Source: Dallia pectoralis (lineage: Eukaryota > Chordata > Actinopteri > Esociformes > Umbridae). From it: a stretch of DNA of 64,000 bases. Both the position numbers and the translations under genes were made by a program. The notes under the pieces were generated by a model. That model was not told where the DNA came from. It did no database searches and worked only from the letters and a program-made list of their open reading frames with translations. Positions 24,540-38,369 of the stretch are shown here, piece after piece. Where the stretch lies: assembly GCA_029465975.1 (NCBI GenBank), contig CM055730.1, forward strand, positions 10,668,741 to 10,732,740, written 5' to 3'. How positions within the stretch are numbered: position 1 is the first letter of the stretch; every line of letters starts with the position of its first letter.

Positions 24540-25118
24540 CCACATTACAGACACCTTATAACACATTTAAAAGTCACAGACACATTAACACATGCAATAG
24601 TCACAGACACATTATAACACATTCAATAGTCACAGACACATAACACATTCAATAGTTACAGACACATTATAACACATTCAATAGTCACAGACACATTAAC
24701 ACATGCAATAGTCACAGACACATTATAACACATTCAATAGTCACAGACACATTATGACACATGCAATAGTCGCAGACACCTTATAACACATTTAATAGTC
24801 ACAGACACATAACACATTCAATAGTCACAGACACATTATGACACATTCAATAGTCACAGACACATTATAACACATTCAATAGTCACAGACACATTATAAC
24901 ACATGCAATAGTCACAGACACATCACAATATAATCAATAGCCACAGACACATCACAATATAATCAATAGTCACAGACATATCACAATATAATCAATAGTC
25001 AGAGACACATCACAATATAATCAATAGCCACAGACACATCACAATATAATCAATAGTCACAGACACATCACAATATAATCAAGAGTCAGAGACACATCAC
25101 AATATAATCAATAGTCAC
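24540..25118. repeat. 29-bp CAATAGTCACAGACACAT minisatellite, two subfamilies
   Basis: About 20 copies. The left part (to about 24920) ends units with TATAACACATT. The right part (24920-25118) ends units with CACAATATAAT. The sharp switch shows two separate expansions of related units. Confidence 0.96.
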
Positions 25119-27229
25119 TGTGAGGGCAACGCTAGTTGTAGTAAAACAATGCCATTGCAACCAGAACTGTCCAGTTTATCAAACTGTTTGTCATGGTTTA
25201 CTGGCGTGAGGTGGCTGTATTGTACAGAGTCAGTCTGTGGGGAAAAGAAAACATGGATGGACTGGGACAGACAGGCCTCATCCTGGCACAATCTAATCAA
25301 GACTTGTCCCAGCATATTACAACAGACCAAAGTACTATCTTTGTTAAGCTGACTAGCGGACAGAGAACATCCCAATAACAAGCGAGGGAGAACCACACAT
25401 CTCTCTCACTGAACTAGACCACTTCCGTCTCCAAGATTGAAATATGCCAGAGAAAGGGGGGCGAACGGGGTGTTCAGAAAGAAAGACAAACCATGAGAGG
25501 GAGAGATAATTGAGAGAGGGAGAACAGAGAGAGCGCGAGAGAGAGAGAGAGAGAGAGAGAGCTGCAGAAAGATAAATGAGCTCTCCATGCAGCTCTGAGG
25601 GGAAGCTGATCCTTTATCAGGCGTTGCCTCTGTTTACTGACATTAACAATGATATATCCATCAGCACCCTGTCAGCAACCCAAGTGGGCCTGCCACCAGA
25701 ACAAAAGCCCCACTGTCTCCACCATCAAACGCTTACAAGGACATGCTGATGCACCTGCTATTCAGGTGTAAAACGTGTCCTCACTGCACGCCCTAATCAG
25801 GGCCCCGGGCCCCGCCCTGGGGATGACCACAAGAGCCCCGCGGCAACCGTCTGGCCATTCTCACAGCCTGTCTTCCTCACATCAACGTCATGGCGACGGC
25901 CGCGCGACAGAAAACTAACCGACCTGGAATCTTCGCGAGCCACCAATCGCCGCTAAATTAGCCAGGCAGGGCAAATATCCGTGGACGCGGTGTGTGCGTT
26001 CCACGTCTGACTCTCTGTGGAACGTGACCACGGCCCGGGGGCCCCGGTTCCTGTAGCCTTAGAGATGCCGAGCCAGGGGGAGGACAGACAACGGCGGCAG
26101 CGTCAGGAAGGCATCTGTGTAATTACTATTGGCCATCTCTCAAAGCTGCCTCTCTCCGAAGAGAGATGCGTGGCGATATATGACAAGAAAGCCAAGAGGC
26201 TCCCCGTAGACTCTAATACGATCCATCATCAGCGGAGCAGACACACCTGTCTGGCACAGAGAACAATGCCATGCCACCATGCCTATTTATTAGGTGCCAG
26301 AAAAGTTTCTGTTTGTTTCCGTTGACAGTGACAGTCACATGATCCTCCTTTTCATTGGGGAAACTCAAGCTTTGGGGTGGGGGGGAAGGAAGCAGGAATG
26401 GCGGGGAAGAGGCAAAAGTCTGACTATTGTTTCCTCAGACGCAAGATTTCCTTTTCTTCCTGATAGCTGTCTGCCAACGGAGTCAGACGACATGTAACAA
26501 AGACTGTCAATCTCCGGGAGGAGGGAGGGATTCACTCGTTTTATATTTATTTATTGGATTATTTTTTTCTGCTGTTGTTGCTGCCCTACTAACAGATTCT
26601 TTCTAAATACACTTCAAGTCCAGTTTTGACATAAAACCATTTTATAACTGCCGCAGGTATAGAAACATGTAAAATACTAGAAAATGCATTTTTCAGAGCA
26701 TATTGATATCTCTACCATGTCTTCTGGTTGACTAACTATATAAAGAAATTGTCAAAGAATCAAGGTGTGTATCGTGACTTAAAAACTCCACTCAATAATC
26801 CTAGTTATCACACTGATTGGACAACAATAATGTGAATTTATTATCTTAAAATCTTGTTATTACATTTGCAAGTATACATCCTTTTTTCCCCACGTCCACA
26901 TTTTATAATGTCCATAATGTGATTATGGACTTGCCTTATTTCAACAAATCAAGAGCAGGTGTGGGAGAGTTGAAGATCGGGACACGTCCTCTGATGTCTA
27001 TTTTGCCCAAGTTGTCATCACCCAACGACCCCCCCTGCACAGTCATTATGATACGACAAGGAGTCAAACTTTATACCAAAGTGCCTCTTTGGGAGACCAG
27101 TGTAACTGTGGCCTGACTAAACATAACCTAGTCAATCACCAAAACCCAAGCTGGCATGGAGCTGAAATTAAACATCACTCAACATGTGCCTGTAAAGTAC
27201 AAGCGGGCATGCACACACATTAATTCACA
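25119..27229. other. Unique spacer, partly conserved-looking
   Basis: (GA)n lies at about 25530-25562. 25640-26520 is non-repetitive with GC-rich and TAAT-containing stretches (for example TGTGTAATTACTATTGGCCA near 26115) and resembles conserved noncoding DNA. A 102-codon plus-strand frame at 26017 shows no domain. The rest is AT-rich unique sequence. Confidence 0.4.
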
Positions 27230-27414
<185 letters not shown>

Positions 27415-27549
27415 TTTGCTTGCCATTGAAATGAAAGAGTTGCGCAGTAGACTTTAAACACACATAAATATGGCTCTTCCGTCACTCGTCCGTCTCTGCG
27501 GCCTCATCTCTCTCCTTGGTTTGTTTCTCTTTCTCCTCACCTACTCACA

Positions 27550-28075
27550 GCTTCTCTCTCTCTATCATCTCATTATCACAACCTCTCTCTCTCTCTCTCA
27601 TCTCATTATCCCAGCCTCTCTCTCTCATCTCATTATCCCAGCCTCTCTTTATCCTCTCATTTTCCCAGCCTCTCTCTCTCTCTCATCTCATTCTCTCAGC
27701 CTCTTTCTCTCATCTCATTATCCCAGCCTCTGTCGCCTCTCTCTCTCTCTCTCATTCTCCCAGCCTCTCTTTCTCTCTTCTCATTCTCTTAGCCTCTCTC
27801 TCTCTCATCTCATTTTCCCAGCCTCTCTCTCCTCTCATTATCCCAGCCTCTCTCTCTCTCCTCTCATTATCCCAGCCTCTCTCTCTCTCTTCTCTCATTT
27901 TCCCAGCCTCTCTCTCATCTCATTATCCCAGCCTCTATCGCCTCTCTCTCTCTCATCTCATTCTCCCAGCCTCTCTCTCATCTCATTATTACAGCCTCTC
28001 TCTCCTCTCATCTCATTATCCCAGCCTCTCTCTCTCTCCTCTCATTCTCCCAGCCTCTCTTTCTCCTCTGTCCTC
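27550..28075. repeat. CTCATTATCCCAGCCTCTCT minisatellite
   Basis: About 20 units of 23-30 bp, each with CTCATTATCCCAGCCTCTCT or CTCATTTTCCCAGCCTCTCT and a variable (CT)n tail. Serine/leucine-rich frames are artefacts. Confidence 0.95.
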
Positions 28076-31043
28076 ATTGTGACTGTCAGTCATCATGTTG
28101 AGACACTGTGTTGGCTGTCGTCAGAACACTTCATAATTAGGCTCTCTCCTCCCGACTCCAAGCAGGGTGCTCCGGTGAGAAAAGACGGGGACGGTGGCTG
28201 AGGTGGAGGGCGGCTCCTCTCCTTGCCACCGCCTTGCTCCAGTTATAAATAGTCTGACTGGATGATTAATGAGTGAGGCCGTCGAGCTAAAGAGCCAAGA
28301 CAATGGCTGCCCGTGCAGCTGCCTGAAGAAAAAGACCTCACAAAAACCCAACAAGACAAGCCCTGTCCACGGATAGAACAGGGTATAAAAGAGGAAGTGA
28401 AGGGAGAATGACAGTGAGCAGAGTAGGCTAAATAAATAAAAAAATATACAAAATAAATAAAAGACAAGTGACAGCTTCTGAAGACTTTATTTAACCCCAG
28501 AGCACTTTGGGGCAATATCCTCATTAGCATTTAGACACTGCCAGATGAATAGAGAGGTCAGGAAGGTGGGGTATTGGATAAAAAGAAAGAGAAGGAGAAT
28601 GAGGGATGGGTGGGGTGGGGGGGCTGAGAGAACCAAATTCTTCTATGACACTTCAAGACAAGAGAGGGGTTTGAGAGGAGGAGGGGGGGTCATGAGGAGT
28701 AGCCAAAACAGACCCCTGGAGAACACCACAGAAGGAACAGTTAGCCATGTGAGTTATCCCATAAACAGTCCAAGCCAAGCCAACTGGTCATGGTGTACTT
28801 CCAGGTTAAAGGTTAAGCACTGAGTGTACAGGAGCTAAATGACTAGGTGGTATGTTGTGTTGCTGTTGACACAGTTTCTGTTCGTCATCTCTAATAAACC
28901 TGTTAGGGGTTGCTGCCCTAAGACATAAACCTTCCACCCAGACGACTCTCTATGTCTTCTCATTGATAGTATTTCTCTGGTCCAGTTTCCAAATTCTACA
29001 CATTACTGTAAAACAACCCAAACTCTACGGGAACACAACTTCATAAACAGCTTAAATGTTTTCACCGACAAAATGCAGAAAGAGTGCGATTTATTCTGCC
29101 CCCGGTCAACAATAATCCGGTTTATTTGGAACTAGGCGCTCTGGAGCACGTTTGCTTCCACCTGACAGACCGTCGTCCTCCTCTTGTTGTTCTTCCTCTC
29201 TGGGCATCACAACAGGCCCTTTAATGCTGCTGACAGGGGGGTTATTTTCTCCCATATATGTTTTCGCTCCAATTATCCGATGGCGGGCAGGTCTGCATGC
29301 GGGCAGGACCGGGGCTCCAAACATTTCTAAGTCACAGCCTGTCTATTCACCCCGTTTGAGTAGTCCTTCCTCCCTGACTCCCCGTCCCATCTCCCCCCGT
29401 CTCCCTGGGTTCTCGGGTACTATACTTTCCATCTCCTTTAGATTCCCCTGCCTGGAGAGGAGGAGAGGACCCTGTCATTTGGCTGTCACTGCTGTCCTTG
29501 GGTCCAAAGTGTTGTTTAACACCTGACAAACATCACTACCCATGACAATTCCAGCTGTGATTTGGAGGTAGGGAAGAAACAATCACCCGAGCACTATTCA
29601 CAATTCTCAAGTTTGCCCTCAAGCGTGATGTCTGACAAGCACCCATACGATCCGCAATATCAACAGGAGGTCTGTTTGCCAAGTGCTGGAACTCCCTGAA
29701 TGCCAACTGAATTCAGGAACCTGCACGATAAAGGGCAGTTTACTACTCCTGTTAGGAGAGCTATTTGCTGGTCGAATCGTTTAAAGACATCATACTGATG
29801 TATGACCTGTTGTGAACTGTAGAAACAGTGGGATAAGGTATCTAAGGTACTGCAACACAACTCTCACGTAGCTATCCCGAGCTAATGTTCGCTACATTTG
29901 TACAGCATGAAATTAAATGCAATATCCTTTATAGTAGTTCGAATCCTTATTGACAATGGTTTAACTAGTTTAAGTTACCTTACACACAGATTGCATTAGT
30001 CAAATGTCTAAACCATCCACCGGAGAGACAAACAGTGTGTCAAACCCAGTCACAACCGAATGCCACAGCAAAACACTAAGGGAGGTCAAACGATCTCCTT
30101 TTAACAGATAATGCGGTACACAAAGATCCATCTTCCAGCGAAATGCATAATCACTCTAATTTACTTGGTTCCTGAAGGCTGCTTACAGCGAGCAACACAG
30201 ATCAAAGCCAGAGTAAAACGATGCCATGGGACTGAAGTCTCCAATATCCACCATACAAACAGACCGAATCAATATAAACCAACAGACAGCATTTGTGAGT
30301 ATAGCTTTAAGCAAACTTACAAACATAGGCAAAGGCTTCAATTGAACCCCATTGATACCACAATGAAAAATGCATGATTTCACAGAGAAAAGCTCTTTTA
30401 TCTGCAACCGAAGATCAATAGCGTGAAGGGTTATGAAATCAAAGTTGTTTTGTTCGCATTCGCAGTTACAAAGGTTCCAACGGAACATCTGAGGGCAATA
30501 TAGGAGAACAAAGCACGCTAAACAAATGGGAAAGCAAAGAGGTGAAGTTGACTGGGTTCTTAAACTTCCTTTTCACATCCGGCAACACAATGTCAAACAG
30601 AAACAGGGCACATGATACGCGATGTCAAATTCAGTTACCACTGACGTGCACGAGACACGGACTGGGGCTCGAGCTCATGTGTTACTCTTCCTGGGTGATC
30701 TACATGAAAACAACGTGTAATTCCTTGTCATTACGTAGCATTTCTTATTTCAACGGGTCACCGTATGATGTTCCGGGCAACAACAAAGTCGTTCCCAAAT
30801 TGGCAGTCAAAACAAATATCGGCAGCTCTAGTCTGAAGAACCAGACAGAAATGTGATGGCTAGGCAAAATGACAGATAGGGTAGACAAAGAGATCTTAGT
30901 CTGGTCTTTTATAATGCATAGTCTACTACGTATGTCTAATGTAAGCATCTCAAGATGATGCATTTTATCAATTATTAATTGTCAGTTATTAGACTGAATA
31001 CTGAATTATTGATGCGGTCCTTTTAAAGCCGTTATTATAATAA
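28076..31043. other. Unique spacer (about 3 kb), partly conserved-looking
   Basis: 28180-28330 and 29100-29480 are non-repetitive and GC-balanced, and could be conserved noncoding DNA. 29540-31040 is AT-leaning unique sequence. Small frames on both strands (up to 124 codons) show no domains, and no consistent exon was found. No tandem array is present, unusual for this window. Confidence 0.4.
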
Positions 31044-31741
31044 CAGATTGGAGAAACTAAGGTGGTGTATTCACAGATTGGAGAATCTAAGGTGGTGTAT
31101 TCACAGAGTGGAGAAACTAAGGTAGTGTATTCACAGATTGGAGAATCTAAGGTGGTGTATTCACAGAGTGGAGAAACTAAGGTAGTGTATTCACAGATTG
31201 GAGAAACTAAGGTGGTGTATTCACAGATTGGAGAATCTAAGGTTGTGTATTCACAGATTGGAGAAACTAAGGTGGTGTATTCACAGATTGGAGAATCTAA
31301 GGTTGTGTATTCACAGAGTGGAGAAACTAAGGTGGGGTATTCACAGATTGGAGAATCTAAGGTTGTGTATTCACAGAGTGGAGAAACTAAGGTAGTGTAT
31401 TCACAGATTGGAGAATCTAAGGTGGTGTATTCACAGATTGGAGAATCTAAGGTTGTGTATTCACAGATTGGAGAATCTAAGGTGGTGTATTCAGAGATTG
31501 GAGAAACTAAGCTGGTGTATTCACAGATTGGAGAAACTAAGGTGGTGTATTCACAGATTGGAGAAACTAAGCTAGTGTATTCACAGATTGGAGAAACTAA
31601 GCTGGTGTATTCACAGATTGGAGAAACTAAGGTGGTGTATTCACAGATTGGAGAAACTAAGCTAGTGTATTCACAGATTGGAGAAACTAACGTGGTGTAT
31701 TCACAGATTGGAGAAACTAAGGTGGTGTATTCACAGATTGG
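31044..31741. repeat. 30-bp minisatellite, about 23 copies
   Basis: Unit contains ATTGGAGAAACTAAGGTGGT followed by GTATTCACAG. Variants alternate AAACT/AATCT, GATTG/GAGTG and GGTGG/GGTAG/GCTGG. 30 bp is a multiple of 3, so frames of 238 and 251 codons are open on opposite strands; both are artefacts. Confidence 0.98.
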
Positions 31742-33570
31742 CACAATGGTCCTATATTCCCCATGGTCATTCTATTGACGCTGAGGTCATATTAAGACCA
31801 AAGTTGATCCGTGCCAATGAACAGCTGCCAATCAGCATTCAGTCTGAATTTCAATGAACGGGCGTGGAAATACATATTATCAATATTAGTTCATATTTAG
31901 GCTAATATTTTGTAGAAAACAACTTTGTCATCATTTGTCACGCTTTGGCACGGCAGGATGTCCGTGCCTGTTAAATCCAATGCCCTCTCTTCCTCGTTTA
32001 GCGCACAGACACATGTTTCTATGTATTATTGCCCTCGCCTGTCTTGCTAATCACCATCCTATTTAAGTTATTCCTTTCCCAGGGTGTTTTGTCGGTCTTT
32101 GTGTGGTTTTTACCAATGTCACGTTATTTTTAAATGCGGCAGCCAGGGGTCAGAACACATTGCTACTATGCGTAAACAGACCTGGCGAATAAACCAGTTT
32201 CTGATTCCGAATAGTTAATAGCAAAATCAGTCAGAAACCTTATCCGATGCAAGTGCGGCAAGCAAAAACGTTATAAACCCCCTTCAATATTAAACTGCTA
32301 GTTAACTTCATACTGCATCTAACATCCATTTTGTGACAAGGTTTAGCTACTAATAAGTTCACATTGTGTTTTTAATCCTGAGTACAGGTCATTCCCTTGA
32401 GATCAAATCATCATCATCTCCCATTGAGGATTTATTGTGCAGGATGCACAGGTGGACTGCGCTTATAAAGATGACTAGATTACAAACAGAAAACGGTCCC
32501 TGTAATGGAGGATTAGATAGAGAGTAACGAGGAGGGAGGAGCCACAAAACGAACAACCAAAACAGCACGTGACGGAACGCGCGGGTCTATAACGAACAGA
32601 TCTATAACGAACAGCTAGATGAGGATTGTCTAGATTCTCAGGACCGCGTTCAGTAAAAAGGATGGCTTTACCACGCACATCTGTTGTCTGGTTTGAAGAG
32701 AAAGAGAGAGAGATGTCATTATTGTGTAGCGGCTACCCAGAGCCCAGGTCAACATCACGTAGACTGGACGACACTGTGGCAGAGACATTGACAGACAGGA
32801 GAGAGAGAGAGAGAGAGAGAGTGTCATCTACTGTGTAAGCAAGGCAGTGACGCTCCGTCTTCCCATCTCATATTGAAAAGATGTATAAATTATAAGTAGC
32901 TGACAAAGTCTACTCCAGAGCCCTGGGTGAGGCTCATCAATCACAGTCAGCATGTCAGCAGGTAACTGACGTAGACCCTAAAGGCACCACGGCAACCGTC
33001 ATCAGATGAAGGGAGTGTGTATGCGTGTGTGTGAGAGAGAAATGGAGTGTGGGGTTGTTTGTGTGTGGGTGGGTGTGTGTGATCTTCCCGTCAGAAACTG
33101 GGTTGTGAGAAGCTGATTCAGACTTAACAGCCGCCTTTAAAAGAACAACGCCAGCAGACGCAAAGCCTGAACCAGAATGAACGACGTGTCTTCTGGCGGT
33201 CGTCTGAGGCCGTCCAATGTGCTGATAATGTGCTCAGACGAGAACCCACATTAAGAGAGAGGGGGGACTCCGTGTAGGCCATGGTAGACCACCCAGTATC
33301 TGACTGGGAGAAGCTGTCCACTAGTCTGGCTGTGGCTGAAGAGGTCGTCGGTCGGGCAGACCCGTGGTAACAGGGATACATATCAAATGAGTCGTTGGTT
33401 TTTTAGAGAGTGAGAGAGAAATTTAATTCTGTCTTTCCAGCCGGCCTGTTGTGTGTAGCGTGAAGTGGAAACAGCCCTCCAGCAACCCTTCTGTGGCCTC
33501 AAACCCTCAGTCTGTGTGTGAGGTCATGCCAACCAGGCTGACCACAACCTGACCATGTCACCAGACTGGC
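31742..33570. other. Unique spacer with possible retroelement remnant
   Basis: 31936-32230 begins TGTCACGCTTTGGCACGG and includes CCTATTTAAGTTATTCC, a layout reminiscent of a fish LTR (TG start, weak TATA-like box), but I found no matching second copy or clear CA end. 32795-32822 is a (GA)n run. The rest is unique. Confidence 0.3.
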
Positions 33571-33642
33571 AGACATGCAGATAGGCAGGCAGACAGACAG
33601 GCAAATAGGCAGACATACAGACAGGCAGACATGCAGATAGGC

Positions 33643-33675
<33 letters not shown>

Positions 33676-33763
33676 GGCAGACAGGCAGACAGACAGACAG
33701 ACAGACATGCAGACAAACAGAAAGCCAGACAGGCAGACAGACAGGCAGGCAGACAGACATGCA
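33571..33763. repeat. CAGA / GGCAGACA array
   Basis: Tetranucleotide CAGA repeats with AGGCAGAC and ATGCAGAT variants. Confidence 0.95.
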
Positions 33764-33805
33764 TCTTATGCAGTTATCACCACATCCCCTAAACTGATTA
33801 CCTTG

Positions 33806-33810
<5 letters not shown>

Positions 33811-33877
<67 letters not shown>

Positions 33878-33900
33878 AGTGCGTGCGTGTGTGTGCGTGC
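33811..33900. repeat. (GT)n microsatellite
   Basis: GT repeat interrupted by GC dinucleotides. Confidence 0.95.
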
Positions 33901-34717
33901 GCATTAAACAGAGAACCATGATTGGACTGTAGAGGAAGGCTCCTGTATCAAGCATACAATTATTTGGTTGTCATGGCAAGAAACCACACAAATCTGTCCT
34001 GAGAATGATCAGAGAACCATCATTGGAAATGGACACTTCCTGTCATGTACGTTGGATTGTGAGTGTTACTGTATGGGAACTGAGCCCCACAGAGCTCGTG
34101 CTGACACATCAATCATTTAAATGTATTTTCTATTGATCCTCTTAAATCAGCCGAAACTAACGAACCGGTGATGCAGATACCCAGCCAAAATCCCCTCAGA
34201 TTAAGCAATAAGACGTAGAAACACAGTGGCTAGAACGAACCTCCCTATTAAGGCAGCAATCATGACAAACACATCCAGTTCGATGACCACACAATGTATT
34301 ACAACCGTATTGACCGTATTATTTTACCACTAAATCTGCGGCCTATCATTCACAAATACTCTTGGTAGTATTCCACATACAGACATTAGCGAGACCTTTT
34401 TACACTTTACACAGAGTATCTTTCAAATAAATATTGTAATTACAGACGTCTGAAGCGATGTCAGCGTAATTACAAGATACCAAGTGTCTGTGTCTGATTT
34501 TAATTTTGTATCCACTTATAGAGCAATTATAGTCAGTTCACAAGACAGGTCGACTGTGGTACAGCTAACATCCATGTATACATATTTAATTAAAAACACA
34601 ATGCTTGTGTAGTTGTCGACAGAGGATAATACAATTATAAGAGTTCGGGTAACGAGGACTTGTTATTTGTTACAGTTCTGAGGCATTTCATGTGAGGTCT
34701 GTTCACACTAGTGTCTA
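33901..34717. other. Unique AT-rich spacer
   Basis: Unique sequence with no feature recognised. Confidence 0.45.
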
Positions 34718-34878
34718 ACACACACACCTCACACACTCCTCACACCACACACACACCTCACACCACACACACACACCTCACACACACCTCACCACTCATA
34801 AACTTAACAGATATTTCTGGGAGCCTCCATTACAAAAGCAACACAAAAATATGTCTGTCTGTGCGTGTGCGTGTGGTG

Positions 34879-34952
<74 letters not shown>

Positions 34953-34975
34953 TGTGTGTGGTGTGTGTGTGTGTT
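34718..34975. repeat. CACACCT array and (GT)n microsatellite in opposite orientation
   Basis: 34718-34798 is an array of CACACACCTCACAC units. About 60 bp later, 34861-34975 is (GT)n, so CA-rich and GT-rich arms face each other and could pair as a hairpin in single-stranded DNA or RNA. Confidence 0.93.
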
Positions 34976-35366
34976 CTCCTACTCAAGAATCATGTGAACC
35001 ATGGAATCCTAATGATTAAGTCTGAATCAAGAGCGTTCTTGTATATCATAATCCCTTACATTTGTTCCAGCAAACAGCCTAGAGCAGGTAGAATGAACAC
35101 ATGCAGTATTGATCTGATCTGGTCTCTGATGTTCCAGGAAGTTCAAGGAAGAAGGAGAAAGGCAGCCATTTTGACTATGTGTTTCCCCACAGGGAGGTAA
35201 AACAACAACAGCTCATCTTCCTCTTGACACCAAAGAGAAGGAGGCCTGTGATGTTCTGTGTGATGAGCTGAAAGAGCCGGCCCCGACATGAAGCAGCGGG
35301 ATATGCCTTCCCCCCAGAAACAAACCCCCAGAAAACATACAGTTCCACCCCACAGAGAATGAAGAG
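34976..35366. other. Unique spacer
   Basis: Unique sequence with nothing recognised. Confidence 0.45.
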
Positions 35367-35998
35367 AGAGAAGAGGCAGGAGAGAGACGGGAGAGAGACA
35401 GGAGAGAGAGACGGGAGAGAGAGACGGGAGAGAGACGGGAGAGAGACGGGAGAGAGAGACGGGAGAGAGAGACGGGAGAGAGAGACGGGAGAGAGAGACG
35501 GGGGAGAGAGACGGGAGAGAGAGAGGGGGAGAGAGAGAGACGGGAGAGAGAGAGACGGGGGAGAGAGACAGAAGAGAGAGTGACGGAAGAGAGAGATAGA
35601 TAAGAGAGAAACGGGAGAGAGAGAGATGGGATAGAGAGACGGGAGAGAGACATGGAAGAGAGAGAGAGACGGGAGAGAGAGACGGGAGAGAGAGACAGAA
35701 GAGAGAGATGGAAGAGAGAGAGAGACGGGAGAGAGAGACGGAAGAGAGACTGAAGAGAGATGGAAGAGAGAGAGACGGAAGAGAGAGCCCGAAGAGAGAG
35801 ACCGAAGATACGGGAGTGAGAGAGACGGGAGTGAGAGAGGCGAGAGAGAGAGAGGCATGAGAGAGACGGGAGAGAGAGACGGGAGAGGGAGGAGAGAGAG
35901 AGAGAGGGGAGAGAGAGGCGTGAGAGAGAGAGACGGGAGAGAGAGAGGCGGGAGAGAGAGAGGCAGGAGAGAGAGAGATGGGGTGAGAGACCAACAAG
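35367..35998. repeat. GAGAGACGGGA purine-rich minisatellite
   Basis: GAGAGAGACGGGAGAGAGAC-like units, nearly pure purine on the plus strand with regularly spaced C (CpG in ACGGG). Serine/leucine frames on the minus strand are artefacts. Confidence 0.95.
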
Positions 35999-36041
35999 AG
36001 AGACTTAATGGGACAGAGAGATGGGGAAGAGAGACCGGCGT

Positions 36042-36658
36042 GTATATTATATATACAGTGTGTATTATATATACAGTGCGTATTATATAAACAGTGCGTT
36101 TTATATATACAGTGTGTATTATATATACAGTGTGTATTATATATACAGTGCGTATTATATATACAGTGTGTATTATATATACAGTGCGTATTATATAAAC
36201 AGTGCGTTTTATATATACAGTGTGTATTATATATACAGTGCGTATTATATATACAGTGTGTATTATATATACAGTGCGTATTATATAAACAGTGCGTTTT
36301 ATATATACAGTGTGTATTATATAAACAGTGCGTATTATATATACAGTGTGTATTATATATACAGTGCATATTATATATACAGTGTGTATTATATATACAG
36401 TGTGTATTATATATACAGTGCGTATTATATATACAGTGTGTATTATATATACAGTGTGTATTATATATACAGTGTGTATTATATATACAGTGCGTATTAT
36501 ATATACAGTGTGTATTATATATACAGTGTGTATTATATATACAGTGTGTATTATATATACAGTGTGTATTATATATACAGTGTGTATTATATATACAGTG
36601 TGTATTATATATACAGTGCGTATTATATATACAGTGTGTATTATATATACAGTGTGTA
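36042..36658. repeat. 18-bp TGTGTATTATATATACAG minisatellite, about 34 copies
   Basis: Nearly perfect 18-bp units. The GTATTATATATAC core is close to its own complement, so each unit is quasi-palindromic. Variants are TGCG and ATATAAACAG. Open frames on both strands (up to 408 codons across the GA region) are artefacts of the 18-bp period. Confidence 0.98.
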
Positions 36659-38369
36659 TAAGCCAGTACCAGACAGTTTGTGCTATAACGTCAACTCATT
36701 GTTACCCAGTGTCATCTGGCTAGACAATGACAGCAGTGACAGAGCAAAAACAGATGTTTGGTGCCTTAGTGAAATGCAACCAGGATTTGAGGTGTCAGAG
36801 ATCCTATTGTTTGGTGAAGGGGAGGAACATCATATTTCACAGGGCCTGGAAGGAAGATTTCAGGAATGCTGATAAGAAAAACTCTCAGTGGATCAGAAAC
36901 CGAAGACCTCTAACAGGATGTGACCTGAGCCGTTGTCCGAATCCTCTTACAGATATGGCGTGTGTGTGTGTGTGTACGTGCGTGTGTACGTGTGTGCGTA
37001 CGACTGAGTGTGTTTGAGTTCACCAACCTTACAGTACCACGTGTGTGTGCAACAGAATATCCTCTTACAGGAAACAAGTACCTGACCGTCTGTCTGACTG
37101 TCTGGCTGACTGACAGTCTGGCTGACTGTCTGACTGAGGTCGCCCTACTTCTCAGGTTCCCCATTAACACGTCTGGTGGTGGACGCTGCCAGTTGGCGTA
37201 CTAACAACGCTTAGCCCGCATCCTCCATCGTACCCCGTTCACTATGGGCTCTAGGCTTTAGGTGCCCTACTAAGGGCGTAGGGGCCATTTGAGCCATGTG
37301 TGGTGAAGTGATGCCCATTGTGCCGTCCTCGTCAGTCTGCCTACGTGACACTCGGATATCGGGTGATCCACGGCACTCAACTCTGTATCGTATGATCCCA
37401 CATAAGGCCGCGGTACGGGTGGAGGTCCTCCTCAAAGAGCCAGAATAAAGACACACAGAGAAAAATAGGTTCAGTGTTTTCCGTGGTTATCAGACACTCC
37501 GCTGTCAGGCCTCATTATCGGGAGAAGTGGAGAGAAAGGGAATCCATCACGTTGCTGTTCAATCTAGCTCATATCGATCGACAACACGCTGACTCTATGT
37601 TAACTAATATATTCAGGAAATGTTTTACGGCCATACAACCTGTAAATATATCTCCTCCTTTTAATAAGTATATTGTCTCCGCTCCACCTCTCCACCCCTC
37701 CGACTTGCAGTGCACCCTGGGATGGCGTGAACCCACCGCGCTCTTTCTCCTATTGACGCAGGTAAACTTTTTGTTTGCTTTCTATCTCCCAATGTTCGGT
37801 CTGTCCTGTTTCTACATTGTGTGCTCCACTCCACGCCGATTCTCTCTCTCCTTTTTCACAGCCTGAATACAGCCGGCAGAATAGACCACTCATCGTGAAG
37901 AGAGAAATAGAGAAAGACAGACAGAGAGGGGGGGAGCGAGAGAGAGAGACAGAGAGGAGGATCAGTGGCTATTGAATGTGTGAAGCAGAACGTGTAGAAC
38001 TGGTTCAGAGGCTCCAGTTCAGAGGTACTGGAGAGTGTGAGTGTGTAACTAATGAGTGATATTCCCAGTGTGAGCCTGTGAGCCTGTGAGATCTTAAAGG
38101 CCCTCCAACTCAGAGCTGAAACGCAGGAACTCGGCTACTTCAGAAGTCATTCAACATGGAACAACAACATGAGAGGCATTAGCCGGCTGATTCTGAAAGG
38201 TGGCTGAGAGGGAAAAACTATTAAAACCAAATCACAAACAGGACTCTGTTGGCTAAATGTACTTATCGTGATTAGGGCGAAGAAATGGCTAGAGATTGGA
38301 TATAATGATCGCAAGATGTTAGGACATTTTCTCAACAACATGACTGACCGAGTTCAACAAACAGAATCA
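36659..38369. other. Unique spacer
   Basis: Short (GT)n lies at about 36959-37015 and a CTGTCTGGCTGA mini-array at about 37085-37135. A GA-rich patch lies at about 37900-37965. 37200-37450 is unusual GC-balanced sequence with no recognised domain. No gene is supported. Confidence 0.4.

Noticed and set aside
31044..31778. 10-residue repeat proteins on both strands
   Set aside because: Artefact of the 30-bp unit. Open on opposite strands at once, without splice or promoter context.
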